In this document: piece by piece, positions 9,578-18,061 of the stretch
Numbering within the stretch: the first letter of the stretch is position 1
Layout: the number at the start of each line of letters is the position of its first letter
Source: Rhodospirillaceae bacterium
GTDB taxonomy: Bacteria > Pseudomonadota > Alphaproteobacteria > UBA8366 > Aestuariispiraceae
Assembly (NCBI GenBank): GCA_002709955.1
Contig: PAQY01000013.1
Location: 248,001-312,000 of the forward strand
DNA: 64,000 nucleotides
Reading direction: 5' to 3'
Translations under genes and position numbers: made by a program
Notes under the pieces: generated by a model
Told to the model about the DNA's origin: nothing
What the model saw: only the letters and a program-made list of their open reading frames with translations
Database searches by the model: none

Positions 9578-11059
9578 ATGACAGAGCCAAGCAGTCTTCG
9601 CCCCCCAGACCAATATATGGATGGCCGCATGTTTCTTGCCGCAGCGCTGGTTGCGGCCTGGATAGGGTTGGTTCTGGCACCGGGATGGGCGCCCTATGGC
9701 GTCGTATTGGTCTCAGTATGCGCCTGTATTATCACGATTATTCGCGGGTATTCGCATCTGTTGGCCCTGCCCAGGGCGATGGGGTCAATGGGATGGATCG
9801 CGCTGGCATTGGCACTGTGGGTTGCGGCCAGTGTGTTCTGGTCCGCCCAGCCTGGCGTTTCAACGCCCTTCGTGATCGTGCTATGCGGGGCCGTCTTGCT
9901 GGGGGTTCCTGCAATTCTGGTCGGGTGTCGTCTGACACCGGACTCGGCGGCGGTCGTACCCACATTGTATGGTGCATTCGCGGTGGTCGCGATTCTTGTT
10001 TTTGAAGCCGCCTCCGGTGGTGCCTTGCGCGGTATACTGCGGATCGACGCGGCGCAATTTGACATTCTTTACGTCTTGTTGAGCATTTTTATGTGGCCGG
10101 TCGCGGCATTGGTACAGCGCGCCTATGGATGGAAAGAAGCGACACTGTGGCTGGTGATCTGTCTGGCAGTGATGGTGATTGCGGCGGGTCCAATTGCCCG
10201 GATCGTCTCCGGTGTTGGTTTGGTGTGTTTCCTGTTGTGCTTTGCCTCCATCGTTCTAGTGCGCCTGATGCTGTTATTGGCCTTATTGGTATGCAGTTTT
10301 GGCCCGGCCGTCGCTGTAACATTATATGGGGACGGCCTGAACCAGTGGGTATTGGATAATGGAACGGCCTTTCCAATCCTCGGCACCAAGCTGGATGCGT
10401 GGTATGCCGGTCTGGCATCCTGGGCTGACTCGCCCTTGCTTGGCTGGGGGGCCGGCATTGTCTCGGCAGATGGGGCACAATCCTTTTCAAACGCGTCGGT
10501 GCAAACCAGTGCATTTTTGGAATTGATGCTGGGAACTGGCGTTGTCGGATTGATATTGGCGATTCTGGGCGTCTGTTTCCTGATCTTGCGCTGTGTTCAG
10601 GGCCCGCGCGAGGGATGGCGGGTGCCGTCGGCTGCCGCAGTTATTGGGGCCGGTCTGGCGGTTGCTGTATCCGGCCTGGGCTTCTGGCAGGCCTGGATCC
10701 TTGGTGCATTTGTCCTGTCGGGTCTTGCTGTCGCGGGATGCCGTCCCATTGAGTCGAAAGGGGCGGCACTAGGGTCAATTTTTGACAGCGCCAGAAATGA
10801 TCCGACCCTCTATCATTTCGATAATGATCTGTATGACGATGACGATCAGGACGCAGAATACGAGCGTGAAGACGAAGACGAATACGACCATGAAGATGAA
10901 GACGGTTTTGATGAGGATGATCCAGACGGGCAGGCCCCTGATAGGGCCCGACAGACATCCCACGCAATGGAACGGTCGCATTTAAGCACTGAGACATCGG
11001 AAGAAGACGAGGAATGGCAAATTGATGTCGATCCCCTGGATTCCGACAAACGGAGGTAA
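9578..11059 (+). CDS. O-antigen ligase/polymerase-like membrane protein with an acidic tail
   Basis: 493 residues. About ten hydrophobic segments cover residues 20-390, with the large periplasmic loop (about 245-310, containing W-A-D-S-P-L-L-G-W-G-A-G) characteristic of the Wzy/O-antigen ligase (WaaL) superfamily, which joins or polymerises undecaprenyl-linked glycans at the periplasmic face. After the last helix comes an unusual tail of about 95 residues, extremely rich in Asp and Glu (roughly 412-450) and ending in a second acidic patch. Such tails are not standard in WaaL. Start ATG 9578 is preferred over the in-frame GTG 9572. It is followed 10 nt later by a GT4 gene. Ligase versus polymerase cannot be decided. 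Confidence 0.82.
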   Translation: MTEPSSLRPPDQYMDGRMFLAAALVAAWIGLVLAPGWAPYGVVLVSVCACIITIIRGYSHLLALPRAMGSMGWIALALALWVAASVFWSAQPGVSTPFVIVLCGAVLLGVPAILVGCRLTPDSAAVVPTLYGAFAVVAILVFEAASGGALRGILRIDAAQFDILYVLLSIFMWPVAALVQRAYGWKEATLWLVICLAVMVIAAGPIARIVSGVGLVCFLLCFASIVLVRLMLLLALLVCSFGPAVAVTLYGDGLNQWVLDNGTAFPILGTKLDAWYAGLASWADSPLLGWGAGIVSADGAQSFSNASVQTSAFLELMLGTGVVGLILAILGVCFLILRCVQGPREGWRVPSAAAVIGAGLAVAVSGLGFWQAWILGAFVLSGLAVAGCRPIESKGAALGSIFDSARNDPTLYHFDNDLYDDDDQDAEYEREDEDEYDHEDEDGFDEDDPDGQAPDRARQTSHAMERSHLSTETSEEDEEWQIDVDPLDSDKRR

Positions 11060-11069
11060 AGGGTAACAA

Positions 11070-12104
11070 GTGTCAGTATCCGTTCTACAAGTGATGGCCG
11101 GGGCACAAACCGGTGGGGCTGAGGCCTTTTTCGTGCGTTTGGTCAGCGCCTTGGCGCGCGCAGGAACGCCGCAACACGCAGCCATTCGCCACCATGACGG
11201 TCGACGCAAAACCCTGATTGATGCCGGGGTGCCCGTCACAGAACTGGCGTTTTCCGGTAAATTTGACATGATCACCAAAGGTAGCGTTAAGCGTCTGGCG
11301 AAAAGTTTCAATCCGGATGTTGTGCTGGTTTGGATGAACCGCGCTGCCAAAATTGCCCCAAAGGGGGATTGGACGGTGGTCGGTCGATTGGGCGGCTATT
11401 ACAAGCTGAAGAACTATAAGCGCTGTGATCATCTGGTCGCCAATACCCATGATATCAGGGACTATCTGATCCGGGAGGGCTGGCCGGAGGAGCGGGCGTG
11501 GTATCTGCCCAATTTCGTTGATGATCGGCGCATGCCGCCTGTGGATCGTGCAGAATTTGACACGCCACAGGGCGCGCCACTGCTGTTATGCCTTGGGCGA
11601 TTGCATCCCAATAAAGGGTTCGACACGGCGCTGGAAACACTGGCGCAATTGCCAAAGGCGTATTTGTGGATTGCAGGCGATGGCAAGGAAGAACAGGCGC
11701 TGAAACAGCAGGCGGCGCAATTGGGCATCAGCAACCGTGTGCGTTTCCTGGGTTGGCGTGAAGATACGCCAGCCTTGCTGTCTGCGGCGGATGTATTCTT
11801 TTGTTCGTCGCGACATGAACCTTTGGGTAACATCGTCCTGGAAGCCTGGGCGCAGGGTGTGCCGGTCGTCGCTGCGGCGTCGCAAGGCCCCAGCCAGTTG
11901 ATTGAAGATGGAAAGACCGGCCTGTTGGCCCCTGTTGACAATGCCAAGGAGTTGTCGCGCGCCATTGCGCGGCTGTTGGATGATCCCAGCCTTGGTCAGG
12001 AAATCACCGGGCATGCGCATGCGGAATTTACCGACAAATACTCCGAAGGCCCGGTCGTCGCCGCCTATCAGGAATTTTTTGAAAAGATCCGCCAAACCTC
12101 GTGA
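11070..12104 (+). CDS. Glycosyltransferase family 4
   Basis: 344 residues, GT-B fold. Seen: N-terminal G-A-Q-T-G-G-A-E acceptor loop (11-18), L-C-L-G-R-L-H-P-N-K-G-F-D (173-185) and the GT4 E-x7-E motif (Glu250 to Glu258 in H-E-P-L-G-N-I-V-L-E). Retaining enzyme expected to use a UDP- or GDP-sugar in the cytoplasm for LPS or exopolysaccharide assembly. It starts with GTG, preceded by GGAGG and AAAGGG in the tail of the ligase gene, and is followed by the asparagine synthase gene 34 nt on, so an operon with both is likely. Confidence 0.9.
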   Translation: MSVSVLQVMAGAQTGGAEAFFVRLVSALARAGTPQHAAIRHHDGRRKTLIDAGVPVTELAFSGKFDMITKGSVKRLAKSFNPDVVLVWMNRAAKIAPKGDWTVVGRLGGYYKLKNYKRCDHLVANTHDIRDYLIREGWPEERAWYLPNFVDDRRMPPVDRAEFDTPQGAPLLLCLGRLHPNKGFDTALETLAQLPKAYLWIAGDGKEEQALKQQAAQLGISNRVRFLGWREDTPALLSAADVFFCSSRHEPLGNIVLEAWAQGVPVVAAASQGPSQLIEDGKTGLLAPVDNAKELSRAIARLLDDPSLGQEITGHAHAEFTDKYSEGPVVAAYQEFFEKIRQTS

Positions 12105-12138
12105 TGGGGTGGCGATCCCTGGAGCATGATAAAAGTAT

Positions 12139-13908
12139 ATGTGCGGCATTGCTGGCCTTATGATGCGGGATGGGTCCGCGCCGAATGACGCGGTTCTGGA
12201 TCGCTTGATCACGGCCTTGGGTCATCGTGGCCCCGATGGCAGTGGCCGTCATATTGCTGGCGATACGGCGCTGTTGCAGACCCGATTGGCAATTATCGAT
12301 CTGACCACCGGGGACCAGCCCTTGTATGAACCCGGCGGTGCGGCCCTGGTCGCCAATGGGGAAATCTATAATTACATTGAATTAAAGGCAGCGATGCCAG
12401 ATACGCCGTTTCGCACCGCATCCGATTGCGAGGCCGCGCTGTTCCTGTATCGCCGGGATGGGGTGCAATATGCCAAGGCGTTGCGCGGCATGTATTCCAT
12501 CGCGATCCATGATCCAACAGCGGGGGGCAGTCTGGTCCTCAGCCGGGATCCGTTTGGCATTAAGCCCCTGTATTATGTTGAAACGCCCAGCGCCTTTGCC
12601 TTCGCGTCTGAGCCGGGGGCATTGATCAAGGCGGGATTGATTGATCCAAAACTGGATGAAGAAGCCCGGGATACCTTTTTGCAGCTGCAGTTTTCCTGTG
12701 GGCGGGATTTGCCCCTGAAAGGCATAAAGCGTGTGCTGCCGGGGGAAACGCTGATCGTGCGGCAGGGCCGGATTGTTGAGCGCCACAGGCTGCCCGCACT
12801 TCCCCAGGGTGGACCGGAGCCGATTACCGAAGCCGAAGCGCTGGCCCGGTTGGATGATGCGTTGAGGGACAGCGTTCGGGTTCATCAACGATCCGACGTG
12901 CCCTATGGCATGTTTCTGTCCGGCGGGATCGATTCCAGCGCTATTCTGAGGATCATGGCGGATTTGAATGATGCCCCCGTTGTGGCATTCACCGCAGGGT
13001 TCGATGGAACCACCGTGCAGGATGAGCGCAGCCATGCTCGCATGCTGGCCAAACGCCTGGGCGCACAGCATGAAGAAGTTTCATTCGGACAGAAGGATTT
13101 CAATCAATTGCTGCCTCGCATTGCGGCGGCCATTGATGACCCGACGGCAGATTATGCGGTTTTGCCCAGCTGGGCCCTGGCAGAACGCGCCGCACAGGAC
13201 TTAAAGGTCGTCTTGTGCGGGGAGGGGGGCGACGAGCTGTTCGGGGGATATGGACGCTATAGATCGGTTCTGCGTCCCTGGTGGATGGGGGGAAAGTCCA
13301 TCCGGGGTAAGGGGGTGTTTGATCGGTTGGGCGTCTTGCGTGATGTATCGTCAACCTGGCGCGACAGCATCGCGGGGCGCGAGGCATCGGACAGCATGGA
13401 TGGGCTGAACCGGCTGCAGGCCGCCCAGGCGACGGATTGTCAGGATTGGCTGCCCAATGACCTGCTGGTTAAACTGGACCGCTGTTTGATGGCCCATGGG
13501 CTGGAGGGGCGCACCCCATTCCTGGACCCGGTCGTGGCCCAGGCGGCCTTTCGCCTGCCGGATGTTTTGAAAATTCGCGACGGGCGCGGCAAATGGATCC
13601 TGAGAAAATGGTTGGATCAGCATTTGCCGGAAGCCGACGCCTTTGCCCGTAAGCGTGGCTTTACCGTCCCGGTTGGTGCCTGGATCAAATCAGACGCCGC
13701 CCGGTTGGGCGCAGCCGTCGCCCGCCAGGACTGTATCGCGGAAATCGCCCATCCGGATCGTGTCATCGCCCTGTTCAAAGCGGCAGATAAAAAGCGTGAA
13801 GGGCAGGCGGCCTGGGTTCTGTTATTCTATGCCCTGTGGCATAAGGCCTGGATAGAACGGGTCGATACCCATTCGGCAACAATCCTGGAAGCGTTGGAGG
13901 CGGCATGA
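12139..13908 (+). CDS. asnB: Asparagine synthase (glutamine-hydrolysing), first copy
   Basis: 589 residues. The N-terminal class II glutaminase starts with Met-Cys-Gly, Cys2 being the nucleophile after Met removal, and contains R-G-P-D-G (30-34) and N-G-E-I-Y-N-Y (73-79). The C-terminal synthetase domain has the ATP pyrophosphatase loop S-G-G-I-D-S-S (261-267) and [11 protein letters not shown]. The family makes Asn from Asp, but copies inside polysaccharide clusters often amidate sugar acids or other substrates. Its place after four glycan genes favours a glycan-modifying role or simple co-transcription. Overlaps pyrC by 4 nt. A second, divergent copy lies at 21834. Confidence 0.92.
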   Translation: MCGIAGLMMRDGSAPNDAVLDRLITALGHRGPDGSGRHIAGDTALLQTRLAIIDLTTGDQPLYEPGGAALVANGEIYNYIELKAAMPDTPFRTASDCEAALFLYRRDGVQYAKALRGMYSIAIHDPTAGGSLVLSRDPFGIKPLYYVETPSAFAFASEPGALIKAGLIDPKLDEEARDTFLQLQFSCGRDLPLKGIKRVLPGETLIVRQGRIVERHRLPALPQGGPEPITEAEALARLDDALRDSVRVHQRSDVPYGMFLSGGIDSSAILRIMADLNDAPVVAFTAGFDGTTVQDERSHARMLAKRLGAQHEEVSFGQKDFNQLLPRIAAAIDDPTADYAVLPSWALAERAAQDLKVVLCGEGGDELFGGYGRYRSVLRPWWMGGKSIRGKGVFDRLGVLRDVSSTWRDSIAGREASDSMDGLNRLQAAQATDCQDWLPNDLLVKLDRCLMAHGLEGRTPFLDPVVAQAAFRLPDVLKIRDGRGKWILRKWLDQHLPEADAFARKRGFTVPVGAWIKSDAARLGAAVARQDCIAEIAHPDRVIALFKAADKKREGQAAWVLLFYALWHKAWIERVDTHSATILEALEAA

Positions 13909-14942
13909 CACAAGACACACTCAGTCTAATCCGACCAGATGACTGGCATATTCATTTCCGTGATGGGGATATGCTAAAGACTGTGGTTCCGGCCACTGCA
14001 TCCGTCTTTCGCCGCGCCATTGTCATGCCAAACTTGGTGCCGCCCGTAACCACTGCGGCAGCCGCGCGGGCCTATCGCCAGCGTATTCTGGATGCCTGCC
14101 CGCCGGGATCTGATTTCCAGCCCCTGATGACCGCCTATCTAACGGAAACCCTGGACCCGGATGATCTGGCAGCGGGGCATGCGGCTGGTGATTTGACGGC
14201 GGTGAAACTGTATCCAGCGGGCGCGACGACAAATTCAGATGCCGGTGTGCGCGATATCCGCAAGGTGGATGCGACGCTGAAACGGATGGCAGAAATCGGG
14301 ATGCCCCTGCTGGTCCATGGGGAAGTCACGGATCCAGCGATTGATATTTTTGACCGCGAAGCCGTCTTTATTGAGCGGGTGCTGAAACCCTTGATGGATC
14401 GCCTGCCAGATTTGAAGATCGTGCTGGAACATATCACGACGCGCCAGGCGGTTGACTATGTTGCCACTGCCGGGGACCATCTGGCCGCCACGATCACCCC
14501 CCATCACATGGAAATCAATCGCACGGATATTTTCCGGGGGGGCATTCGCCCGCATCTGTATTGCCTGCCCATCGCCAAGCGGGAGGAGCATCGCCAGGCG
14601 GTTCGGGCGGCGGCGGTCAGCGGCAATCCCAGATTCTTTCTGGGCACGGATTCAGCGCCGCACCCGGTTCATGCGAAAGAAGCCGCCTGCGGCTGTGCCG
14701 GGATCTATAACGCGCCGGGTGCATTGTCGGTCTATGCCGCGATGTTCGAGGCCGATGGGGCCCTAGACAAGCTGGAAGGATTCGCCAGCCTGAATGGGCC
14801 CAGATTCTATGGTCTGCCGGTTAATGAGGAAAAGATAACCCTGCGCAAGACCGGCTGGACCGTGCCGGATGCCGTGACGACTGGCGGTGACACGATCCTG
14901 CCCTATCACGCCGGGGAAACCTTGTCCTGGGCGGTGCTCTAG
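13905..14942 (+). CDS. pyrC: Dihydroorotase, type II (PyrC)
   Basis: 345 residues, typical of the E. coli PyrC type. Third step of pyrimidine synthesis: cyclisation of carbamoyl-aspartate to dihydroorotate. Metal ligands visible: His15 and His17 in W-H-I-H-F-R-D, the carboxylated Lys101 in [12 protein letters not shown], later L-V-H-G-E and L-E-H-I-T, and the catalytic Asp in [10 protein letters not shown]. The ATG overlaps the asparagine synthase stop (ATGA), so translation is coupled. It ends 8 nt from the convergent aminotransferase gene. Confidence 0.96.
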   Translation: MTQDTLSLIRPDDWHIHFRDGDMLKTVVPATASVFRRAIVMPNLVPPVTTAAAARAYRQRILDACPPGSDFQPLMTAYLTETLDPDDLAAGHAAGDLTAVKLYPAGATTNSDAGVRDIRKVDATLKRMAEIGMPLLVHGEVTDPAIDIFDREAVFIERVLKPLMDRLPDLKIVLEHITTRQAVDYVATAGDHLAATITPHHMEINRTDIFRGGIRPHLYCLPIAKREEHRQAVRAAAVSGNPRFFLGTDSAPHPVHAKEAACGCAGIYNAPGALSVYAAMFEADGALDKLEGFASLNGPRFYGLPVNEEKITLRKTGWTVPDAVTTGGDTILPYHAGETLSWAVL

Positions 14943-14949
14943 ATACCAA

Positions 14950-15798
14950 CTAAGCCTTTTTGTGGGAAAACTCCCAATAAAGATCATGGGCCAGTTTGAA
15001 TTTTGGCCCGGGCTGAAGGTCACGATTTTCATAGCGAATGACCGGCATGACCTTGCCATAATTGCCTGTGTTGAAAATCTCATCCGCCTCAATCAGATCC
15101 TGGGCGGTCAGGCGGGTTTCCAGCACGGTTTCCCCCCGGTCGCGCAATAATTTGATAACGCGCTGGCGGGTGATGCCGTTCAGGAAGGTGCCATTCACAA
15201 CCGGTGTCTTCACCACGCCATCCTTGGCCATGAACAGGTTCGCCGTGGCAAATTCTGCAACATTGCCCAGCGGGTCCAGCATGACACAGTTATCGAACCC
15301 CTTGGCGCGGCATTCCAATAGTGCGCGCCCCGCATTGGGATACAGGCAGGATGCCTTTGCATCCGTCGGTGCCGCATCGGGCATTGGCCGGCGTCGCGAT
15401 GACAGGCAGGCGGAAAAGCCCTTCGTCCCCGGCATTGGCAGAGGGTTGACCGTCAGTGCAAATTTCGTTGAGTCCGGGTCCGGTGCCACAAAGCCAACTT
15501 CTGCCCAGAACATCGGGCGGATATAAAGGGCGGTATCGGATGAAAACTGGGCAACGCCATCGCGCGCAATTTCTTCAATCTCCTTGGCCCCCATCGTGGC
15601 GCGCAGACCCAGCGCCCCAGCGGATCGCACCGCACGCTGGCAATGCAGGTCCAGATCCGGCGTGACGCCTTCAAAGGCACGCGCGCCATCAAAAATCATA
15701 GAAGACAGCCAAACACCATGGGACATGGAACTCCACAAAGGGGCATTGGCATCGACCCATTTGCCATCGACATAGGTGATCGCGGTGGTTGTTGTCAT
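14950..15798 (-). CDS. Class IV aminotransferase (branched-chain amino acid aminotransferase-like)
   Basis: 282 residues, fold-type IV PLP enzyme. Seen: N-terminal S-H-G-V-W-L-S-S-M-I-F-D-G-A-R-A-F-E-G, the PLP lysine in D-A-K-A-S-C-L-Y-P-N, V-A-E-F-A-T-A-N-L-F and F-L-N-G-I-T-R-Q-R-V-I, all typical of IlvE/DAAT-like enzymes. Most likely transfers amino groups between branched-chain amino acids and 2-oxoglutarate, although D-amino-acid or aminodeoxychorismate activity cannot be excluded. It is shorter than E. coli IlvE and may be a second, specialised copy. Single gene, convergent with pyrC. Confidence 0.88.
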   Translation of the reverse strand: MTTTTAITYVDGKWVDANAPLWSSMSHGVWLSSMIFDGARAFEGVTPDLDLHCQRAVRSAGALGLRATMGAKEIEEIARDGVAQFSSDTALYIRPMFWAEVGFVAPDPDSTKFALTVNPLPMPGTKGFSACLSSRRRPMPDAAPTDAKASCLYPNAGRALLECRAKGFDNCVMLDPLGNVAEFATANLFMAKDGVVKTPVVNGTFLNGITRQRVIKLLRDRGETVLETRLTAQDLIEADEIFNTGNYGKVMPVIRYENRDLQPGPKFKLAHDLYWEFSHKKA

Positions 15799-15851
15799 TC
15801 TATTGGTCCTTCACTGTGGTGTGGAGTTCGGCGGAAAGGAGCCAAATTCCG

Positions 15852-16493
15852 TTACTGACGGGCCCAGGCGATGCGGGTGAGCCAGGGAATATGCTGTGCC
15901 TGGATGGTTTCAACATCGTCCCCAACCAGGGAGGCAATATCAATGGTGTACGGAGTTTGCCGCAGCAAGGTTCCGATGAAAAGCCCGCCTTGTCCCGTCG
16001 GGTCCTTCCTGTGTCGATAGACCACACGATCACCCCGACGAACGCTGATTCCAGGCGCACATACCAGCAAGTCGCCCGCACGATAAATAGGTGCATACTG
16101 ATCAGATTTTATGTGCAGGCCAAAGCAATGGGGGTCTTGCACATCCGGAAACTCCACAAGGTCCCAACCAGCGCCTGTGGGAAATCCATCTTCATCATAG
16201 TTCTGTTCATCGGCGGCTTTTTCCAAAGACAGGGTTGGCAATTTAAATCCGGACCGGGCCGCAGGATTGCCATGCATGTAATTCACGAAATCCCCCAGGG
16301 AAACACCCGCGACATCCAGCACTTTTGCCAGACTGTCCATCGACGGCCAGCGAAGCTCTCCATTGGGCTTCCGACGGCGGCCCGCGCTGAATACAGCCTG
16401 ATCCAATCCTGCCATCCGTGCGAGACGCGCAGGGGATACCCCGACCTGATCTGCAAGATGGTCAATGCCCAGCCAAATGTCTTCTTGCTTCAT
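15852..16493 (-). CDS. XRE/S24-like phage-type transcriptional regulator
   Basis: 213 residues. The N-terminal HTH region (L-A-D-Q-V-G-V-S-P-A-R-L-A-R-M-A-G-L, about 13-30) is followed by a C-terminal LexA/CI-type S24 domain with L-H-I-K-S-D-Q-Y-A-P-I-Y-R-A-G-D-L-L, corresponding to the Ser-loop of self-cleaving repressors. A Ser is present, but the catalytic Lys normally found about 40 residues later in a V-K-R-L context is not evident; the matching segment reads I-G-T-L-L-R-Q. Autocleavage is therefore doubtful. The ribosome site AGGAAAG precedes the ATG. It is divergent from the phage head genes to the right across an AT-rich operator-like region, the classical arrangement for a prophage repressor. 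Confidence 0.85.
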   Translation of the reverse strand: MKQEDIWLGIDHLADQVGVSPARLARMAGLDQAVFSAGRRRKPNGELRWPSMDSLAKVLDVAGVSLGDFVNYMHGNPAARSGFKLPTLSLEKAADEQNYDEDGFPTGAGWDLVEFPDVQDPHCFGLHIKSDQYAPIYRAGDLLVCAPGISVRRGDRVVYRHRKDPTGQGGLFIGTLLRQTPYTIDIASLVGDDVETIQAQHIPWLTRIAWARQ

Positions 16494-16841
16494 ATGTCTT
16501 TCCTAAAGTGGCAAATTTAATATTTTCACACTTACGATTAATTAAATCCATTTAATCAGGATAATTCTAAACCTCAAGAAAAACAATTTTCGAACGAATG
16601 GAGGGGGCGCAAACCGTTTGGTCGCATGGTTGATGATGTGTTGACCGAACCAGGGTTTGTTTGATAACAAAATAGCCTTATTAAATTTATTAAATTAAAA
16701 ATTAAAAAGAACATATATAATATAAAATGACATAATTGATTAATTTTCTCGTTTTTGTGGTTGACCATATAAATTTCGAGCAATACGATTGATTGCCTGT
16801 TTGGAAATGCAAAGTCCATGAAATTTGTAATGGAGGATTGG
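16494..16841. other. AT-rich divergent control region between the repressor and the phage module
   Basis: About 350 bases, much more AT-rich than the surroundings, without a credible gene. It contains an inverted pair GATTAA/TTAATC near 16536-16558 and long A/T runs near 16675-16745 that would bend DNA. This is where operators of the S24-type regulator and the rightward phage promoter would be expected; I cannot define the boxes further. A long leftward frame across 16574-17119 looks like a shadow. Confidence 0.5.
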
Positions 16842-17309
16842 ATGACGCGAATGCGACTCATCCCGCGCCCGACTGTTGTGTCAGAGGGTGTGGCATTCGA
16901 TACGGCACAGGAGGCCTGGTTATGGGCCGCCTTTATCACGCGCCATGGGGCGGATGGGGGCAGCCTGACCGCCCATAAATCAAATACCCCAAAACCATGT
17001 GAGCCCCGGGATGTAATTTCCGTGGCCTGTCGCCTGCGTCGTTCGGGGGTGTTGAGCGGGTATGAATTTGGCACCTTATGTCGATATGGTGCGGCAGAAC
17101 GTCCCCCAGATGCGCGCATCTGGGAGGAAGTTCAGGATGATCGCTATTGGTCCCAGGCATTAGGAAAGCTGACTGGCCCCCTGGAGGAGAAGGGAATTGT
17201 GACTGCTTCTCCCTTTAGCATCCCTGCACCCCAGAGATCCCGCATCAGGTATAATCAGGATATGCAGGTGGGATGCAATTTTTCCTGCCATGAAAGGAAC
17301 ATAAAGTGA
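16842..17309 (+). CDS. Hypothetical protein, first gene of the phage-derived module
   Basis: 155 residues from ATG 16842, chosen because GGAGG sits 5 nt upstream; an in-frame ATG at 16818 has no ribosome site. The protein is soluble and basic. It has an N-terminal F-D-T-A-Q-E-A-W-L-W-A-A-F motif, a central K-P-C-E-P-R-D-V-I-S-V-A-C-R-L-R segment and a repeated R-Y/P-P pattern. I do not recognise a named family. Its stop overlaps the next start by 4 nt (GTGA), placing it in the phage operon. It could be a small-terminase-like or packaging-associated DNA-binding protein given its position before the portal gene, but that is only positional inference. Confidence 0.6.
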   Translation: MTRMRLIPRPTVVSEGVAFDTAQEAWLWAAFITRHGADGGSLTAHKSNTPKPCEPRDVISVACRLRRSGVLSGYEFGTLCRYGAAERPPDARIWEEVQDDRYWSQALGKLTGPLEEKGIVTASPFSIPAPQRSRIRYNQDMQVGCNFSCHERNIK

Positions 17310-17707
17310 ATAAACCGACAGGGCAAATTCCTTTAAGGCGGGCCGTGATTATCGCCTATACAAACCGCAGCAGCTTTGCGTTTTTACGGTGGCTGCGGCC
17401 AGGCTTTCGCCATTGCATAGCAATCTCCGCAGCCCCACCTTATTGGGTTCTGGTTGATCCAATTTCAAACAAACTATCCCATTCTGTGTTAGATCTTAAA
17501 GGGTTGGCCGATTACTTGGTGACACTTCATCAATACGGATATCGGTGTCAATTGACCTATACGATCCGCAGCCCCAGAAGAGAAATCAGTGTCATGCCCT
17601 ATACCTGCACCGAAGCTGTTAAGCGAACCCTGGGGCTTGTGAGCTATCGAATCTGGACGCCGTATCAGCTTTTTAAGCATATTAAGAAAAACATATTGAC
17701 AACATAA
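17306..17707 (+). CDS. Small permuted papain-like (NlpC/P60-type) candidate in the phage module
   Basis: 133 residues, GTG start inside the previous stop. Two motifs stand out: G-F-R-H-C-I-A-I (about 33-40) followed by W-V-L-V-D-P, and much later Y-T-C-T-E-A-V-K-R-T-L-G-L (about 98-110) followed by I-W-T-P-Y-Q-L. A His on a strand before a Cys at a helix start is the order found in permuted papain-fold enzymes (LRAT/YiiX group). In a phage setting this could be a cell-wall or peptide hydrolase or a maturation protease. No family match can be confirmed by eye. The C-terminus is more AT-rich. Followed by about 130 bases without a gene. Confidence 0.5.
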   Translation: MNKPTGQIPLRRAVIIAYTNRSSFAFLRWLRPGFRHCIAISAAPPYWVLVDPISNKLSHSVLDLKGLADYLVTLHQYGYRCQLTYTIRSPRREISVMPYTCTEAVKRTLGLVSYRIWTPYQLFKHIKKNILTT

Positions 17708-17837
17708 AATAGCAATGCAATTGTTTAACCCGCAAGAGTAATTCTGATTGAATCACATACGTCCTATCTGCGTGACCGGGGGCGATGTCTGTTGGTCGGT
17801 TGCGCGCAACACTAAAAAAGAACAAAAGGAGTCTAAA

Positions 17838-18059
17838 ATGGGTTTTTCATCAAGTGCACCAACACCGCCCCCGATCGTTCCGGTCGATCCATTGCCGGAA
17901 AAAGATCCAGCCTTAGAGGAACGGGATCGCCGGGTTGAGGAATTGGATCGTCGACGCCGGGGGCGCAGCGGAACCGTTGAAACGGGATTCCGGGGTGTTT
18001 TGACGCCTGCTTCCACATCGGGTGCGACCAAGCCCGGCAAGACTTACCTTGGGGAATAG
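17838..18059 (+). CDS. Small phage structural-module protein
   Basis: 73 residues, too short to classify by fold. Starts at ATG 17838 with AAAGGAG upstream. Composition: a proline-rich start (T-P-P-P-I-V-P-V-D-P), an acidic/basic helical middle (E-E-R-D-R-R-V-E-E-L-D-R-R-R-R) and a Gly/Thr-rich end. Small proteins of this make-up often sit directly before podovirus portal genes. It ends 2 nt before the portal start, so co-expression is certain. Exact role unknown. Confidence 0.6.
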   Translation: MGFSSSAPTPPPIVPVDPLPEKDPALEERDRRVEELDRRRRGRSGTVETGFRGVLTPASTSGATKPGKTYLGE

Positions 18060-18061
18060 AT

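Noticed and set aside
15789-16520. Plus-strand frame across the S24-type regulator gene
   Set aside because: Antisense to a clear regulator with ribosome site and domain motifs; no motif of its own.
16574-17119. Leftward frame across the AT-rich region and first phage gene
   Set aside because: Begins in coding sequence of the phage gene and runs into non-coding AT-rich DNA; no motifs or ribosome site.
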